64,000 bases of DNA from Prochilodus magdalenae (Eukaryota; Chordata; Actinopteri; Characiformes; Prochilodontidae): contig JAMWET010004078.1 of assembly GCA_024036415.1 (NCBI GenBank), positions 1 through 64,000 of the forward strand, written 5' to 3'. A model generated the notes under the pieces. It saw only the letters and a list, made by a program, of their open reading frames with translations. It was not told the origin of the DNA and made no database searches. Each line of letters opens with the position of its first letter. Within the stretch, counting starts at the first letter, position 1. This document shows, piece after piece, positions 22,700 through 36,454 of the stretch. Made by a program: the position numbers and the translations under genes.

Positions 22700-25600
22700 T
22701 GTAAAGGTCCTATATCCATTAACCAAGTATGGTACAATGCAGCGTATCCGTTTGTATCAACTTCAGTTTGTGAAGGGGTATCCCAGGTATCTGTCTGGGT
22801 CTCATGTGTGCTCTCCAAACTAGCCTGGCTTCTGACTCACTCTCTATATTGGCACTGATACTAGTTCCAATGGCAATAAAATGCTTGGCTTAAGAATTAT
22901 ACTATATTACACTATTCTATATATTATATTACATATTATAGTTTGCCACTGTGCTCTTACACACATTGACCAAGATCATACAGGTCTCCGCTTTCGCATT
23001 CAGTCTGGGAAATGAGTAATCATTCATGTTATGGCAGATGTATCCTGGCCACAGTAACTCTTGCTAGACTCTGAAGAAACTCCTGTATGAAGCACTCTGC
23101 TACAGTGCCATCCTCGGGCAGACCAGTGCTGCAGATTCAGTTAAGAATGCCAAAGACATTACGTGCCAGGTTCGTAAACTGGGATTAGTAGCACATCTCT
23201 GTAACTCTACACTGAGTAAATCTTACTCCTCACGGGAAATAAAATTTAAGTAGGAATGAGAGTTGAAACGGCTTGGACTCCATCCTATGTGGAATCAGAT
23301 AGGGTCTAATCTGACTATTACCATTAACAAACTTGCTCATCAACTAATTCAATTTATTGGAATACACAGCCACACCACACTTAAGAGATAAAATCTGCTG
23401 GGTTCTCATGTCTTATTTAATTGTTTGCAGCATGGATCCGTTGGCACATTTCTGCCTATGTTTTGGGACTTTAGTGAGATAAGCACATTCTGAGCCTGCA
23501 TATTCTTCACACTGTCCAATAATCTTGAAATTCTGATTATCAGTAAACCTGTTCAACAAATGATTATAGCCCTTTTACCTGTACAATAGCTAAAAATATT
23601 GACTGTATCTGTTTGTCTGCATTACAAAGAATGATATCTGTTAAAACTAATCATATACCTCAATGAAAGGCATAACGTCAGTTTTCAGGAAGTATGATTC
23701 TGACTGCTGAGTTTTGAATGCTGATTCTCTCTACTCTGCACCTTGCTTGAATTGTATTGCAGCATCTGTATCAAACCATTTCATTGTATTATGACTAGCA
23801 CATTAGCTTGTGGCTGGTGTGTTAGTATGTGGCTAGTGTGTTAGCTTGTCAGTGGATTGACCATGACAGTGGGTCTCTAACACAGCGCCTTTATACAAAA
23901 AAAGAATTGAACTTTATAATGTTGGATTTCTTAAATGAACTGGAAATCAGAATATTAACATATAAGCACATTTTTAGCCAATCTTTGTTTTATCAAATCA
24001 AGACCCCACTGTATTTAATCAACATCTGAATTTGATGCATCACTACTCCCCAAAGATTAAAGTTCCAGGTACCTTTATTTGGAAGAATGTACCACCTGCT
24101 CCTAAGCATCCATGTCTCCCTAAACCATTGTATAGCTACTCTGTTGTTGGGCTTATAACCACTTTACAGGAGTACTACAGAGCAGATCTCCACAAGACGG
24201 GCTGGGGTGCACTTCATGCTGATCAAAACACGCTGAAACATTGGCTGTGTGCTGGATTAATATGTCTTTGAATCAGCCATCTGCATGCGGCTTTCTGGAG
24301 TATTAGTCCATTAAATCTCGTTTGCTTTCTCAGCGGTACAATAATAATAACAATAACCTTCAATGCTGGTTTCCTAATGTCACAAATAAACAGCTAATGG
24401 TTGAAAACCTCCTCAGATTTCGAACTACAGTTGCTCTGACGGAATTGCACCCCCAATATTCAAGTAGAAGTTATCAATTTTCTATTTAAGTGCCTAAAAG
24501 TAGTGTAGTGTTTATATTCTGGTGTTGTCAGTATATGTGGACAATCATCTCATGAAAAGCATCAGCCATTAATGCCAACATATTTTCAGCTGTAAGTCAA
24601 ATAACCCTTTTTTTCTGAGTGTAGTGCCATGATTATTCGGGACAGGCATTTCTATTGTTGCGGGTTTCTGTCTCTCACAGGACTTGATCCCTAACCTTTG
24701 GTGCATGACACAAAGAGGGCACAACCTCTTCAAGGCCGGAGTACAGAAGCTCTGTGGCTGTAAACTGACCCATCACCCATCACAGGGCCTCAGTGTGCTG
24801 TTTTCTGCTCCGGTGAGGGCGCACAAAAAGAGCAGGAGGAGCATACGCTGGAGCACGAGGAGAACAGTAATGCTATGCCGTCTTAAGCTTTCATATGGCA
24901 AGCTCCAGTGGAGGACATCGGCAAGTCTACAGTTCCTGAGGATTTGTTCTAGAGCTGCATGGTGCTATAGGGATAGTGTTCCAGCCTGTTTGAACACTGT
25001 ATCTGTCAATTAAGCTCTCCGCCTGTCCAGTGGTGTATGCTAGCGCTGTCAGTGTCAGGTCCATTCCTACATGGCATTAAACTAGCTAAATGTCAACCTT
25101 CCGCAGCTACAGGTGCCGGCTGAATAAGAATGCTGAGGGTGGTGGTGAGGGTTGGGGTTTGGGCAGGGCTCGGAGACAGCTACAAATCTCACAATTCACA
25201 GCATCACTATAAAAAAACCTGTCTGCTCTCTAGAATGGCCAAGCCCTTTAATAAAAGTGCTCTTCTATCTCTTCCCTTTATTCCTCTACTGCACAGGACT
25301 GCAATTAGACTGGAGAGCATCTGTCTGCAACGAGCAATACATCAAGACATCGCAGTTAAAACAAAAAAACTAATGCAGCCTGACACTGTTGATTTAGTGT
25401 AAGAGGGATGCGGTATGTTGATGAGCAAGGCTGTTATGCACTCAGTTCAGTTTAACTGTCGGGGCTCTAGTTCTGCTTGCTTTGCTGTGTTATTGAAATG
25501 TAATTACATATTTCATTACAAAGTGACTTAAGCTGGGAAATACATTTACTTTCATTAACATCACACACAAATGCAGCATCTGCCTGAAAGCTCGGTTCTA

Positions 25601-26315
25601 CTGAACCTCCGTTATTGCCTGCAACAAATGCAGCGTCTACAGGTTAGCCTCAGAATGTATTTTTAAACAGGTCCAAGTGGAAAATCACAGCACCACAGCC
25701 AGCTGACTGGACATGGGCTTGACGGACAGGGAACACAATCGAATCCTGCGTCCGCCAAGTAATTAAAGAGCGCGTTACAATTTCTTGGCCAGTCCCTGGA
25801 GTCAGCTTAGCGGCTCCTTTATGCCTAGCCAGGGTTATGGCGTAAAAAGCACATGCCTGTGCTGTCACTCGGGAGCAACTGGCTAATTTCTCCGGTGACC
25901 TGGTACAACTCTGACCCTGACCCTATTTATGGAGGTGAAAGGCTGAGGCAGGAACGGCCATTTCTTAGACCTGAGTCAATGTCTTCTATTCCTGGAGAGT
26001 GGAAACTCACTCCATAAAGGGAAACAGGTAGTCCAACAGAGGAAGGACAGAGAACTGACCTGACTGGGATTTAGCAAGAGATGTGTGACTGCTACAGCTA
26101 GGCAGGAGAACTAGACATGGAGGCAGAGGACGAAAAAAGAAAGAGCACATGAGAAAACTAGAGGGCAGTCTGGACTTCTAAACATGTGCCAGGACCTATC
26201 TTCTAGAAGTTGTGTTGGTTTGGGACCATGCTTAGCATAGCAGCTGTATGGCCCTCAAACCCAACACCACTAACCATGACAAACTGCTGACCAGATCTCA
26301 CCACTGGAAGCAGAA
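22700..26315. other. Intron sequence, no genes recognised
   Basis: No arrays or elements with defined ends. A 109-codon frame at 24684-25013 has no motif. The stretch 24240-24340 is non-repetitive and AT/homeobox-rich but too weak to call. Confidence 0.35.
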
Positions 26316-26316
26316 T

Positions 26317-26512
26317 GTGGTTGGTGTGGCGCAACGGACAACACCACTTGTAAGAGTTTGGGGTTCGATTCCCGGTCTGGGTGACTGTGCTGTGCTACAC
26401 CAATAAGAGTCCTTGGGCAAGACTCCTAACACTACATTGGCCTACCTGTAATATGATTAACCTTGCAAGCCGCTCTGGATAGGAGCATCAGCTAAATGCC
26501 ATAAATGTAAAT
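26317..26512 (+). mobile_element. tRNA-derived SINE, family E copy 2 (best preserved)
   Basis: Polymerase III A-box TGGCGCAACGG at 26327-26337 and B-box GGTTCGATTCC at 26362-26372 are both intact. The tail at about 26468-26512 has CCGCTCTGGATAGGAGCATC then AGCTAAATGCC and TAAATGTAAA. It is not a tRNA gene: no acceptor or anticodon stem pairing extends past the B-box. Confidence 0.88.
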
Positions 26513-28296
26513 TCTAAGAGTAAAAAGTACCAGTTTTTTTTTTATTTTATTTTTTTATAGAAAATCAAATATGACTTAATTTTTGGCCATTAAATGAGAA
26601 AATACTTTACTCAATATTTTTCCAGTCATTAGGGGTTTAATGCTTCAACCTCCAATTCTGAGGTCAGAAATCAATCCCATTTTCTATTTTTATTAATTAT
26701 GTTCTATATTTTATTTATTATTGGGAAAATAAAAACATCCTCTCTATGTCACTATAGAAGGCCTGTTGTGCTATTTTATCAATGTTAATAGCAGTACTTT
26801 TGGGAATAGCTTACATGCTTCAGTTGTCCCAAAACACAATGTTATCCTAATACTGTACATCTTTTTTCACTTTCTGTTTGTGCTCCTGCTTCTTTAAGCC
26901 CCGCCTCCCAAGGAGCCCAGTGTTTTCTATTTGGTCAGCCTCCCCAAACTGTTTTAATTGGTCAACCTAGAGAGGGGATGACAGCTCTGGTATTCTTCTA
27001 AAAGCTCCGCCACAGAGCCAGCCAATACGGATTGTGTTTCAAGATGACATCACCTTGCATCAAAGTAAAGGGTCACAATTTCACTGAGCCATCTCACGCA
27101 GCAGACAAACGTGGTTTCAGTGGGAGAGAATTTCTCCATCTGGCTTTGGGCTTTTTAACTTTGCAGACTGCTGACATGCACAAAAAGCTGTACTAGCTAC
27201 ATTTACAAGCACATTAAAGGAAAGGGGGAATATGGACAATTAGATCGATTTAAAATCATATGTTCTTGTGAAGAACAGAGCTAATATACACATAGCAACC
27301 AAGCTATTAACAGCACAAATACATACAGTATGCAACCATAAGCCACATTTTGATTTCCAGGAAGATGGCAAATAAGAGACCATCAGAAGAGAACAAGGGG
27401 TGTATTAATGATACCGTTTAGAATACTGATGAACTGCTTCAGCTGTTCATTTCAAGCCCCTAATAATTAATCATAATCAAGCCTAACATTCCAAAACCAG
27501 CACAACTGAATCATGCCCTTCAGACAGACACATTGTACATTTTGACAACCCAAAGCCATCAGCATATTAAATCACAGCACTTATAATCACAGATCCCATT
27601 AAAACTCTCCCTACTATACTAGCAGTACAAGGACATCCAGGAGCAGAGAGCGAAAACTGCACCTATGAATCAAATTATTTTATCATCTTTGTCATACCGC
27701 ATATTGCAGTGCAGCTTTAAACAGTGAGCGGTGAGGAAGAGAGCTCTTTGATGTTGGGCCGATGCCTGAGCACATGCTGGAAGTCATTATCTTCCCCGCA
27801 CTGAACAGAGAGAGCAGGGTCGTTATTTCTCTCTGGCTAAACAGACTTGCAATCATAACCCGCTACCACATACCATTCATACCACTCCAAACCCCACTCT
27901 TTACTCTTAAGGGAGGTGTTAAAATCATGCTTCACATTTAACCGGCGTTCCAGTATTTCCCAATTACTCAGTCACTACACTGCAAACAGAACAGCAGATA
28001 ATACAACCTTCTGAATCCTGCCACAACAGACAACCTAGGCAGGATGGAGAAGCTGATCATTATCCGTCAAAGCTCTGATGCACCCTATTTAATACAGCTG
28101 GAGATAAGACAGCAGTCACGTGTGATCTCCTCTAGTGGAACAATGAGTAGACAGTGCTAATTCAGAACTGCCTGCTATATCTACAGTAGAAATATCAATA
28201 TAATAGAGGTATCACTATCACTCATATTAGTAATGAACATGTAGTGTTTATTTTGGCAATTAATCAAACAATAAAAAATAAAGTGGACTTGAATAA

Positions 28297-28334
<38 letters not shown>

Positions 28335-29215
28335 CCACACACTGACTTTCATGTATTCCAAATACGATATACAGAGTACAAGATTACCTTTTTATTTACT
28401 TGTGCACACTCTTGTGCACACACGTTTGGCTATATGAACTGGCTACCATCCCACGAACTATGACATAGACAACACATTCAGTTTTTCCAGGTTGCCTCAA
28501 TCAGAAATGATGGGATTCAATAAGGTTTACAGATTAGGCTCTGCTTCCTATGACAAGTGGGGTTTAACAGAATAATACCACCCCCTTCTGAATAGCTCCA
28601 CCCACAGCTTCAGGACTACCTTCACAAAGAGGTGCCATGTTTCCTCAGTCCGGATTAGTACAATTAGGCACTGTGTCTCTTACCACATACGCATGTGTGT
28701 TTATAGATATGTGTCTGTAAGATGAACTTTATTTGATCAATACATCAATAATGAGCATGAAATGATGTACTAAGTGTGTACTGACGTCAAAACAGGGTGA
28801 TCAGTGACACAATATCATTTAAAGGAACAGCTACTCAAACTGCTCATTCTTAACAGATCTGTTAAGACAGGAAGGTAGCTGTGGTGCTTCATGCTTGTGG
28901 TATTTAGATCAAGGCATGTCACAGACAGGGAACTGTAGAGAGTCTCATCTTTACTTTCCAGTCAAAACAGCCATTAAGTATATCAATCACAGGACTATGG
29001 TCGGTAGCGTGTTTGTATCTCTTATATGTTTCCTCAAAAGTTCAGTCCTACAAGTTGGTTGCATTTGTTGCTGCTCATGATTCTGTTAATGTATACTCAT
29101 CAATCCATAAGACTGTTCTGTCATATCTGTCACTTCTTATTCTTCTTTTTTGGTGCTTCTTAGCAACTACAGCCCTTTCAGACTAACAAGGGAGAGCCGC
29201 ACAGAAACACATGTG
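26513..29215. other. Intron sequence, mostly non-repetitive
   Basis: T-rich run at 26533-26560. A perfect 18-base palindrome CTTAACAGATCTGTTAAG is at 28849-28866. No genes recognised. Confidence 0.35.
28297..28332. repeat. AAT trinucleotide microsatellite
   Basis: About 12 units of TAA. Confidence 0.95.
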
Positions 29216-29218
29216 TAT

Positions 29219-29457
29219 GGGTAACACTTCATGAAGTATCGACTAACATGACTAATGCAGTAGTTAACATAAAGTAATCATCAATAATCATGTTTATAAT
29301 GATAATGTTTATAATAACGTTTTTAATGATTAACTAAATGGTAAGTAAACAGTTGCTTGCTTACTTAACATTAGTTGACCATTGTTAAAGCATCACTGCA
29401 TGTTCAATAATGCATTACTGCATGTTAATTCGTCAACATTTAATATAACGTGTTACC
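29219..29457. mobile_element. MITE with GGGTAACACTT-type ends
   Basis: Left end GGGTAACACTTCATGAAG, right end AACGTGTTACC. The interior is AT-rich with inverted blocks (ACTAATGCAGTAGTTAAC against TTAACATTAGTTGACC). Ends of this type are common in teleost non-autonomous DNA transposons. Confidence 0.65.
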
Positions 29458-31187
29458 TGTGTATGTTTTCAGAACTGAAGCAAGAATGAAGCTTAATTTT
29501 CACCTCGCTCTCAAAGATGAAAGCTTTAAGGGCTGTTTCCCTGATCGTGACAGTTTTGGTGGTCTACCCAGGTCTTGCACATTATTAGAAATCTGCATTT
29601 CTACATTTCCTCCTTGTGTGCAAGTCCGCCATTTCCAAACTCCTTATAAACATCACCTGTAAAATGAACAACTTGTACTTAATGGCTGTGTTCACTGGGT
29701 GTCTAATAAATTAAGGGTGGTCTCTAAATTCTGAATAGCACTGTTTTATATAAATGGGTATTTAAATCAGTAAAATAGATCAATATGCAGTAACATCCTG
29801 CCAGCTGTTCCCTGCCAAAAAGTCAAGTAGTCAGGTTTAACTGCCTGATTGTAAAACCCTACAGTAAATACCTTAGTGCGATGAAATAGATGTGTTTTTG
29901 TGTTCATAGGAGGCCATTCAACGTCCACTCGAGGTTTGCTTTCAAAACAGTACCCGTAATATTTGCACACTCTGGAATTTGATAAAGCATGCATCTTTAA
30001 GTATTTCCTGAAGAATCTCATCCTGGAAGTGTTCTTTCATCATGAGAGGAGCACAGTGGGAGACTGCGTGCATTTTCTGAATTCTGTGCTGCTCTGAATC
30101 ACCGCAGGTTTTAGAGAGCAGATCCGGCGGAGCTCTCCGTGGTGCTGAAGCCCTGAATTTCAGCAGAATCACTGAGGCTGGAAACAGTCATGTATTATGC
30201 ATCTCATCCCAACTGTGAGACTTAACACTCTCGCAATGCTCGAGCGAAGCCAATGCATTTTGCACTTTAGACGTGGGGGGAGCGGCTGAATGCTAACAAG
30301 CCGAGCGCTGCGGCGTGACCCAGCCCCATCAGTGAGCAGGAGATTGTGAACGGTGATGGCAAGGCTGGCGGTCAGATGTAGGGCATTGGTATGCAGGAAC
30401 ATGACAACAGCGCACAAACACTGAGAGGAAGAGCAATTCCCCATAGCATCTCAAAGTCCATAAACACAGAACAAGATTTTCAACCAATACAAACTAACTT
30501 GTCTAGGATGTATTCATTTACATGTCCTGCATCACAGTGCCCGCAGCCTCAGGTACGCCTGTGAGGACCCCTGTATGACTATAAGGAAGTCTATGGGGTG
30601 TGTACTGTCATTGCACAGACTTTTATTATAAGCCTTGTAATAAAAGTGTGTTTGCTGTATTAGGGATCACAGGCAGACCTCAGAGGGAGAGTGCTGAAAG
30701 TATTTGAGGGGGGAGTACACAAGTGAAGGAATGGTTATAATGAAATATGATATCACTTTCTCTGTGGCAGTAGATGAAAGGCCTCTTCGGGCATGAAATA
30801 TTCTCATCTATTATATAAGTTTGGCTGCAGAGCTTTGCACAATAAGGCAAAGACGCGGAATAGAAAATCCAATGTCATTTGAAATTTCAAGAACAGTGGC
30901 CAGACTAATGAAAAGACTGAAATGACCTCAAGCTGAAAATCTATCAAAGCACATTTTGTTTCAGTCTGCTGTATGTGTTGTATTTAACCTCTGAGTAAAT
31001 AGTACATCTTATTTACCAGTTGGTTGAGAGGTTCTGACCAGTCAATCCTAAACACTACCCCTTGGGCACTTTTCCTGTTGTGCAAACCATTATTCAGACC
31101 CAACAAATCTATATGAATGTACTTCACACTTCAGAGGCCTTTTACTGTTAGTCCCTGCAACAAATAAAAAATAAACTAATAACAATT
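29458..31187. other. Intron sequence, no genes recognised
   Basis: A modest CpG-richer patch at 30100-30330. No element ends or arrays found. Confidence 0.35.
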
Positions 31188-32750
31188 CAATATCAATACC
31201 GCACACAGACCTCTCCAATTCCAGTACTGCACACAGACCTCTCCAATTCCAGTACTGCACACAGACCTCTCCAATTCCAGTACTGCACACAGACCTCTCC
31301 AATTCCAATACCACACACAGACCTCTCCAATTCCAATACTGTACATAGACTGCTCCAATTCCAATACTGCACACAGACTGCTCCAATTCCAATACCACAC
31401 ACAGACCTCTCCAATTCCAATACCGCACACAGACCTCTCCAATTCCAATACTGCACACAGACCTCTCCAATTATAATACCGCACACAGACCTCTCCAATT
31501 CCAATACCGTACACAGACCTCTCCAATTCCAATACTGCACATAGACTGCTCCAATTTCAAAATTGCACATAGACTGCTCCAATTCCAATACTGCACACAG
31601 ACCACTCCAATTCCAATTCTGTACATAGACTGCTCCAATTCCAATACTGCACATAGACCTCTCCAATTCCAATATTGCACATAGACTGCTCCAATTCCAA
31701 TATTGCACATAGACTGCTCCAATTCCAATACTGCACATAGACTGCTCCAATTCCAATACTGCACATAGACTGCTCCAATTTCAAAATTGCACACAGACCT
31801 CTCCAATTCCAATACCGTACACAGACCTCTCCAATTCCAATACTGCACATAGACTGCTCCAATTTCAAAATTGCACATAGACTGCTCCAAATCCAATACT
31901 GCACACAGACTGCTCCAATTCCAATACTGCACATAGACTGCTCCAATTTCAAAATTGCACATAGACTGCTCCAATTCCAATACTGCACACAGACTGCTCC
32001 AATTCCAATTCTGTACATAGACTGCTCCAATTCCAATACTGCACATAGACCTCTCCAATTCCAATATTGCACATAGACTGCTCCAATTCCAATACTGCAC
32101 ACAGACTGCTCCAATTCCAATACTGCACATAGACCTCTCCAATTCCAATATTGCACATAGACTGCTCCAATTCCAATACTGCACACAGACTGCTCCAATT
32201 CCAATACTGCACATAGACCTCTCCAATTCCAATACTGCACATAGACCTCTCCAATTCCAATTCTGTACATAGACCTCTCCAATTCCAATATTGCACATAG
32301 ACTGCTCCAATTCCAATACTGCACATAGACGGCTCCAATTCCAATACTGCACATAGACCTCTCCAATTCCAATATTGCACATAGACTGCTCCAATTCCAA
32401 TACTGCACATAGACGGCTCCAATTCCAATATTGCACATAGACGGCTCCAATTCCAATACTGCACATAGACCTCTCCAATTCCAATATTGCACATAGACTG
32501 CTCCGATTCCAATACTGCACATAGACCTCTCCAATTCCAATATTGCACATAGACTGCTCCAATTCCAATACTGCACATAGACTGCTCCAATTCCAATACT
32601 GCACACAGACTGCTCCAATTCCAATATTGCACATAGACTGCTCCAATTCCAATACTGCACACAGACTGCTCCAATTCCAATACTGCACACAGACCTCTCC
32701 AATTCCAATACTGCACATCGACTGCTCCGCTTCCAATATTGCACAGGCTG
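31188..32750. repeat. Minisatellite, 28-bp unit, about 56 copies
   Basis: The unit on plus is CTCCAATTCCAATACTGCAC followed by ATAGACTG (28 bases). Variants differ at a few positions: ACATAGACTGCT, ACACAGACCTCT and ACATAGACGGCT; AATTTCAAAATTG replaces AATTCCAATACTG in some units. A block at 31215-31290 carries the private change TTCCAGTACTG. On the minus strand the unit has no stop codon in any frame, and 28 is not a multiple of 3, so all three frames stay open and cycle through the same 28-residue period. The resulting frames of up to 445 codons are read-through artefacts unless shown otherwise. Confidence 0.97.
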
Positions 32751-33914
32751 CTTCGATTCCACATGCTGATACTGCTCAATATGTACAGGCACGGAGCACA
32801 ACAACAACAGAACTTCAAACAGAAGTTTCTGAACGTATTGTAAAAAATTAAGTGAACAAAGTTTTCCACTTGCCAGTTTTCCTCCTACCCTCATTTTCCA
32901 CCTTTGCTTTTTTCCCTTCCTTTAGCACTGAAGCTATGAGGCTAACATTGCTAACAAACACTAGACATCGGCAGTCACCCAATCATTTTCCATTGTTGTG
33001 ACAAACTTCACATCCCTGCAGAATATGGCTAACCTTTATGTTGTCTAATTTTAAACATATTTAGATCTATTTAATAAAACTGGCAAAGGCTTTTTTTCTT
33101 ATAAATGAAACAATTACACAGGTTAAGGTCAGGAGCTTTCAGTGCTCATCTGCTTGGATACTTTTTCATCCTCCTTATGTAGCTTTTCCACTCTTGCTGC
33201 ATTTTCACATCATTCATGTATGGATATTTCATGCAAACTGCTACATAACTAATGAGCTGTATAGAGAACTGCTGGGTATGTCAGCCTGAATATGTTATGC
33301 TAAGCTCTCGAGTATAATACTATCTTCAGTTTATTTTCCGTTCCACCTTTAACAGTGTAGCAGTGACACTTTAGCACCTGTGGAGCCACTAGAGTACCTG
33401 CTACGTAATTTAAGCTGAAACCAGAAATTTGAACCAGAAACTAACTTCAGCTAACACATCAACTGGTTTAACCCCTAAATTACTGCTGGTTTTTATTTGG
33501 ATGTAACATTTGTAGATTGATGTAGCGCAACGAAAACACTACTGCCCTATCTGGAATTCTAGAGTCTATACATGGAAACAATGCTGCATATGCTGTTTTT
33601 GAATTCATTGCTCTCTGGCATCACAAGAGATCATTCAGAGAGGTACAGTGAGGTTGTGAAATGGTCATGGAAACATGAATTATGACCATTTTTGGAACAT
33701 AAAAGCACACAAATGTTTTATGTGGATGTCAAAGGGAAAAATAGAATATGGGCCCCTAAAAGGATAATTAAGTATAATCCAGTCATGAATGATTCATTTT
33801 TGTTCTATTAGGAGGATGGGAGCTGTTGTTTTTAGCCTCTCAGACTAATCTCTCCAGCTCTGAACACTTTTTCCAATGTAACTGCAAACAGATGATCCCT
33901 CCCTGCTCCCCTGA

Positions 33915-34075
33915 GGGTCGACTGTGAAACCCAATAGCGCTGAGGCTATTGACTGATTAATACTTTGTCTACTCTGAATGCCTGCGTCTGTCAGCGAACA
34001 ACGTGGCAGTGTATTATCATCCATTATTAATGAGGTGTTCACTGTGAACCCGAGCCCCACCGTACAGCATCTGTA
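33915..34075. promoter_or_regulatory. Candidate conserved noncoding element
   Basis: Non-repetitive, with homeobox-like cores (GACTGATTAATAC, CCATTATTAATGAG) and balanced composition. Inference from texture only. Confidence 0.22.
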
Positions 34076-35329
34076 CATGATGTCTACACGGCCCATCGTT
34101 TAAAGGAAACATGACAGCTTATTCCACAAAAGCCTCTGCCCACATTTAGAACCAACTCCTCCTACTTCTCTGCTCATAAACAATGCCGTGGACCCCGAGG
34201 CCCTAGGTGACTATAACAGAAGATCTATTTAGTCAACAGAACGGTTCCAGGTATAAGGACAGGAGAATGGAAAACACGCTTCAATCTAGAATGCGCTTTG
34301 CCATGCTGCAGGCTGAAACACGGCCATCAGGAGAAAGCAGCTAAAACAAGTGCGCATCCTTAAAGCTACGACAAGCGAACACTTAACCTTTAAGGACCCA
34401 TGGAAATGGTTCCATCTCATCACACCAATGCATTTTAGCGTGCGCTCTGAGCCAAACAGGTTATTAACATTTCCTGCCATCAGCGCCACAACCTGTTATT
34501 AGCATCTCAGCACACGGGGGAGATGGAGACACATGAGTGAGCAGCGGAAAAGCAGCCCACGTCCCTGAAGGTCACTAGAACGTCCTCTACAGTCTGCGCT
34601 TCTCCTCTCCTCCAGCTCACTGCATCACTGCGCTTCGCTCAAAGCTCCAATTATGATGTTAAGCTCATTGTGATGTGGGCCAATCACCGAAGGGCCAGCC
34701 TCACCCGAATCAGCTTCAGAACCACTGCCTCCTTGGCTCAAGGGCTCTGCCTGCCCCCTCTGCCGCCCCTGCAGGCCTAGGCCACTTTTCATCCCCCACA
34801 ATAACAAAATATCTGAGACATTATGGATAAAGAGCATTTTCAAAACTAGAGCTGGGGGCACTCCAGGCATGAGCCCTGACTTAGTTCTCGCAGTGGGTTC
34901 TGATGTGTGGTGACATGAGAAGGATAAAGAAAAATACTCAAGAGAAAGAATGGGATTAACACGTTCATCAGCAGACAAATGACCAGAAATAACTCTAAGT
35001 ATTAACCCCGTAAGTTCCAGCATAATTATTCTGTTATTATTCTTATTATTCTTTTAAAGATGGTCTAGAGGGTTCTGGGAAACGTTACGCAGTTCTAGGA
35101 AAAAACTTTGATATAAAAAGCCTTCTATATATGGAGGTTCTTTAACTTTAAACTTCTCTGGCTCATTTACACAAAGTGCATAAAGTGCTATATAAGCTTT
35201 GGGGATTTGGAGACATCTCTGGCTGAAACGTGCATGAGGACCCGGATCGCAGGCCTACGTGCAGATCACTGGCGCTTAAAGGGTTAAAAAAAACATGGCC
35301 GCAAACACCAAAGCCTTAAAATGTCCCTC

Positions 35330-35485
35330 TGCGTTCACATCTAATTTAAAAAGATCAATGAGCCGGCCAATAAACAACCCATTAATTCAGCTACTGTAAA
35401 CTAGTCTCAATCCTATTGTCCTTCAGAGCAACCATGCAACCAGGTTAATTAGAAAACAATAAAAACGAGACACTTGATATTCCAT
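35330..35485. promoter_or_regulatory. Candidate conserved noncoding element
   Basis: Contains CCATTAATTCAGCTACTG and CAGGTTAATTAGAAAACAAT with no coding or repeat signature. Inference from texture only. Confidence 0.22.
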
Positions 35486-36454
35486 CCAACATGAGCTTCA
35501 GTTAATATTAGCCAGGGGTCAGTGGAGAGGCTACCGAGGATGGCCAGTCCTGCGCAAAACCGCCAGTCACACGAGGCACTTCAAAGACAGCAGCAGCTGA
35601 AGCAGCTGCCTGCACAGGTCCCAGGCTCCAGGCCGGCCTTGCTGAGCTCCAGGGCTGGCGGCAGTACTATCTCAGCCTTGCAGCCTGCCCGAACAGCCTG
35701 AAATCGAGGATGCTAATGGTTTTCCCCTGCCAGTGGGCCCTGCTCGTGGATCAGGAGCTTAGCCCGGGCTGGCTGGCCCTGCTGCGAGGAAACCCTCCCC
35801 CAAGCTCTTTCTCAGAGTCAACCACAGCTTTCCTCTTCAACCTTTCCTGGGGTGCCAGGGTCCTATTAATAGCACAGGGACACGCAAAAGAAGACATAAC
35901 AGCATGACAGGAGAGCAGCGGGGGATCTGAGCTGTGTTTTCACGTTGCGGTTGACACATTTAGGTTGATGTGTGGCTTTGACCCTTGGTTAGATTAGACA
36001 GTTTAAACATTTATTCAGAGGTAATTACATACTTATTACACAGTTACATAATAATTATGCTTATAATCATTAAATATTATTATGTATTAAAAAGCTTAGA
36101 TTTAAAGGCAATCTGTATGAGAAAAGGGTTTCCTGCCTGCAAGAGAAGAAGCTGTAATTCATAACCTAATTGAAATCCTAATGAAATTTCCTGTCCTTAT
36201 TATGATGATTCCATAAACTGATTGACTGTTCCATGTCCACACTTCCAATACAAGTACTTGTTTGAATGAGTCTGGAGTGGAATTAATTGCAATAGCAATG
36301 ACTTATGAGGGTTATTATTACATTTGGTCAACCTGGATGTTCACATGTGGCATTGCAGCAATAGAAAACTGAAACAGAGATATATTTATATATTTATATT
36401 TACATATTCATCCATAGTGACCCGTACTATGTATAGTTTATATTTTATAGCTTA

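Larger units (their letters stand above)
32751..36454. other. Intron sequence, no genes recognised
   Basis: No arrays or defined elements. Two candidate noncoding elements (33915-34075 and 35330-35485) are listed separately. Confidence 0.35.

Noticed and set aside
26317..26400. tRNA gene
   Set aside because: A- and B-boxes are present, but the flanks do not form an acceptor stem and the unit continues into a SINE body and LINE2-type tail.
31188..32750. CRISPR-like array (28-bp repeats)
   Set aside because: The 28-bp units are directly joined with no unique spacers, and the context is a vertebrate intron.
31557..32894. 445-codon minus-strand open frame as a repetitive protein gene
   Set aside because: Only the first 50 or so codons lie outside the 28-bp array; all three frames are equally open, which is expected for a stop-free unit not divisible by 3.
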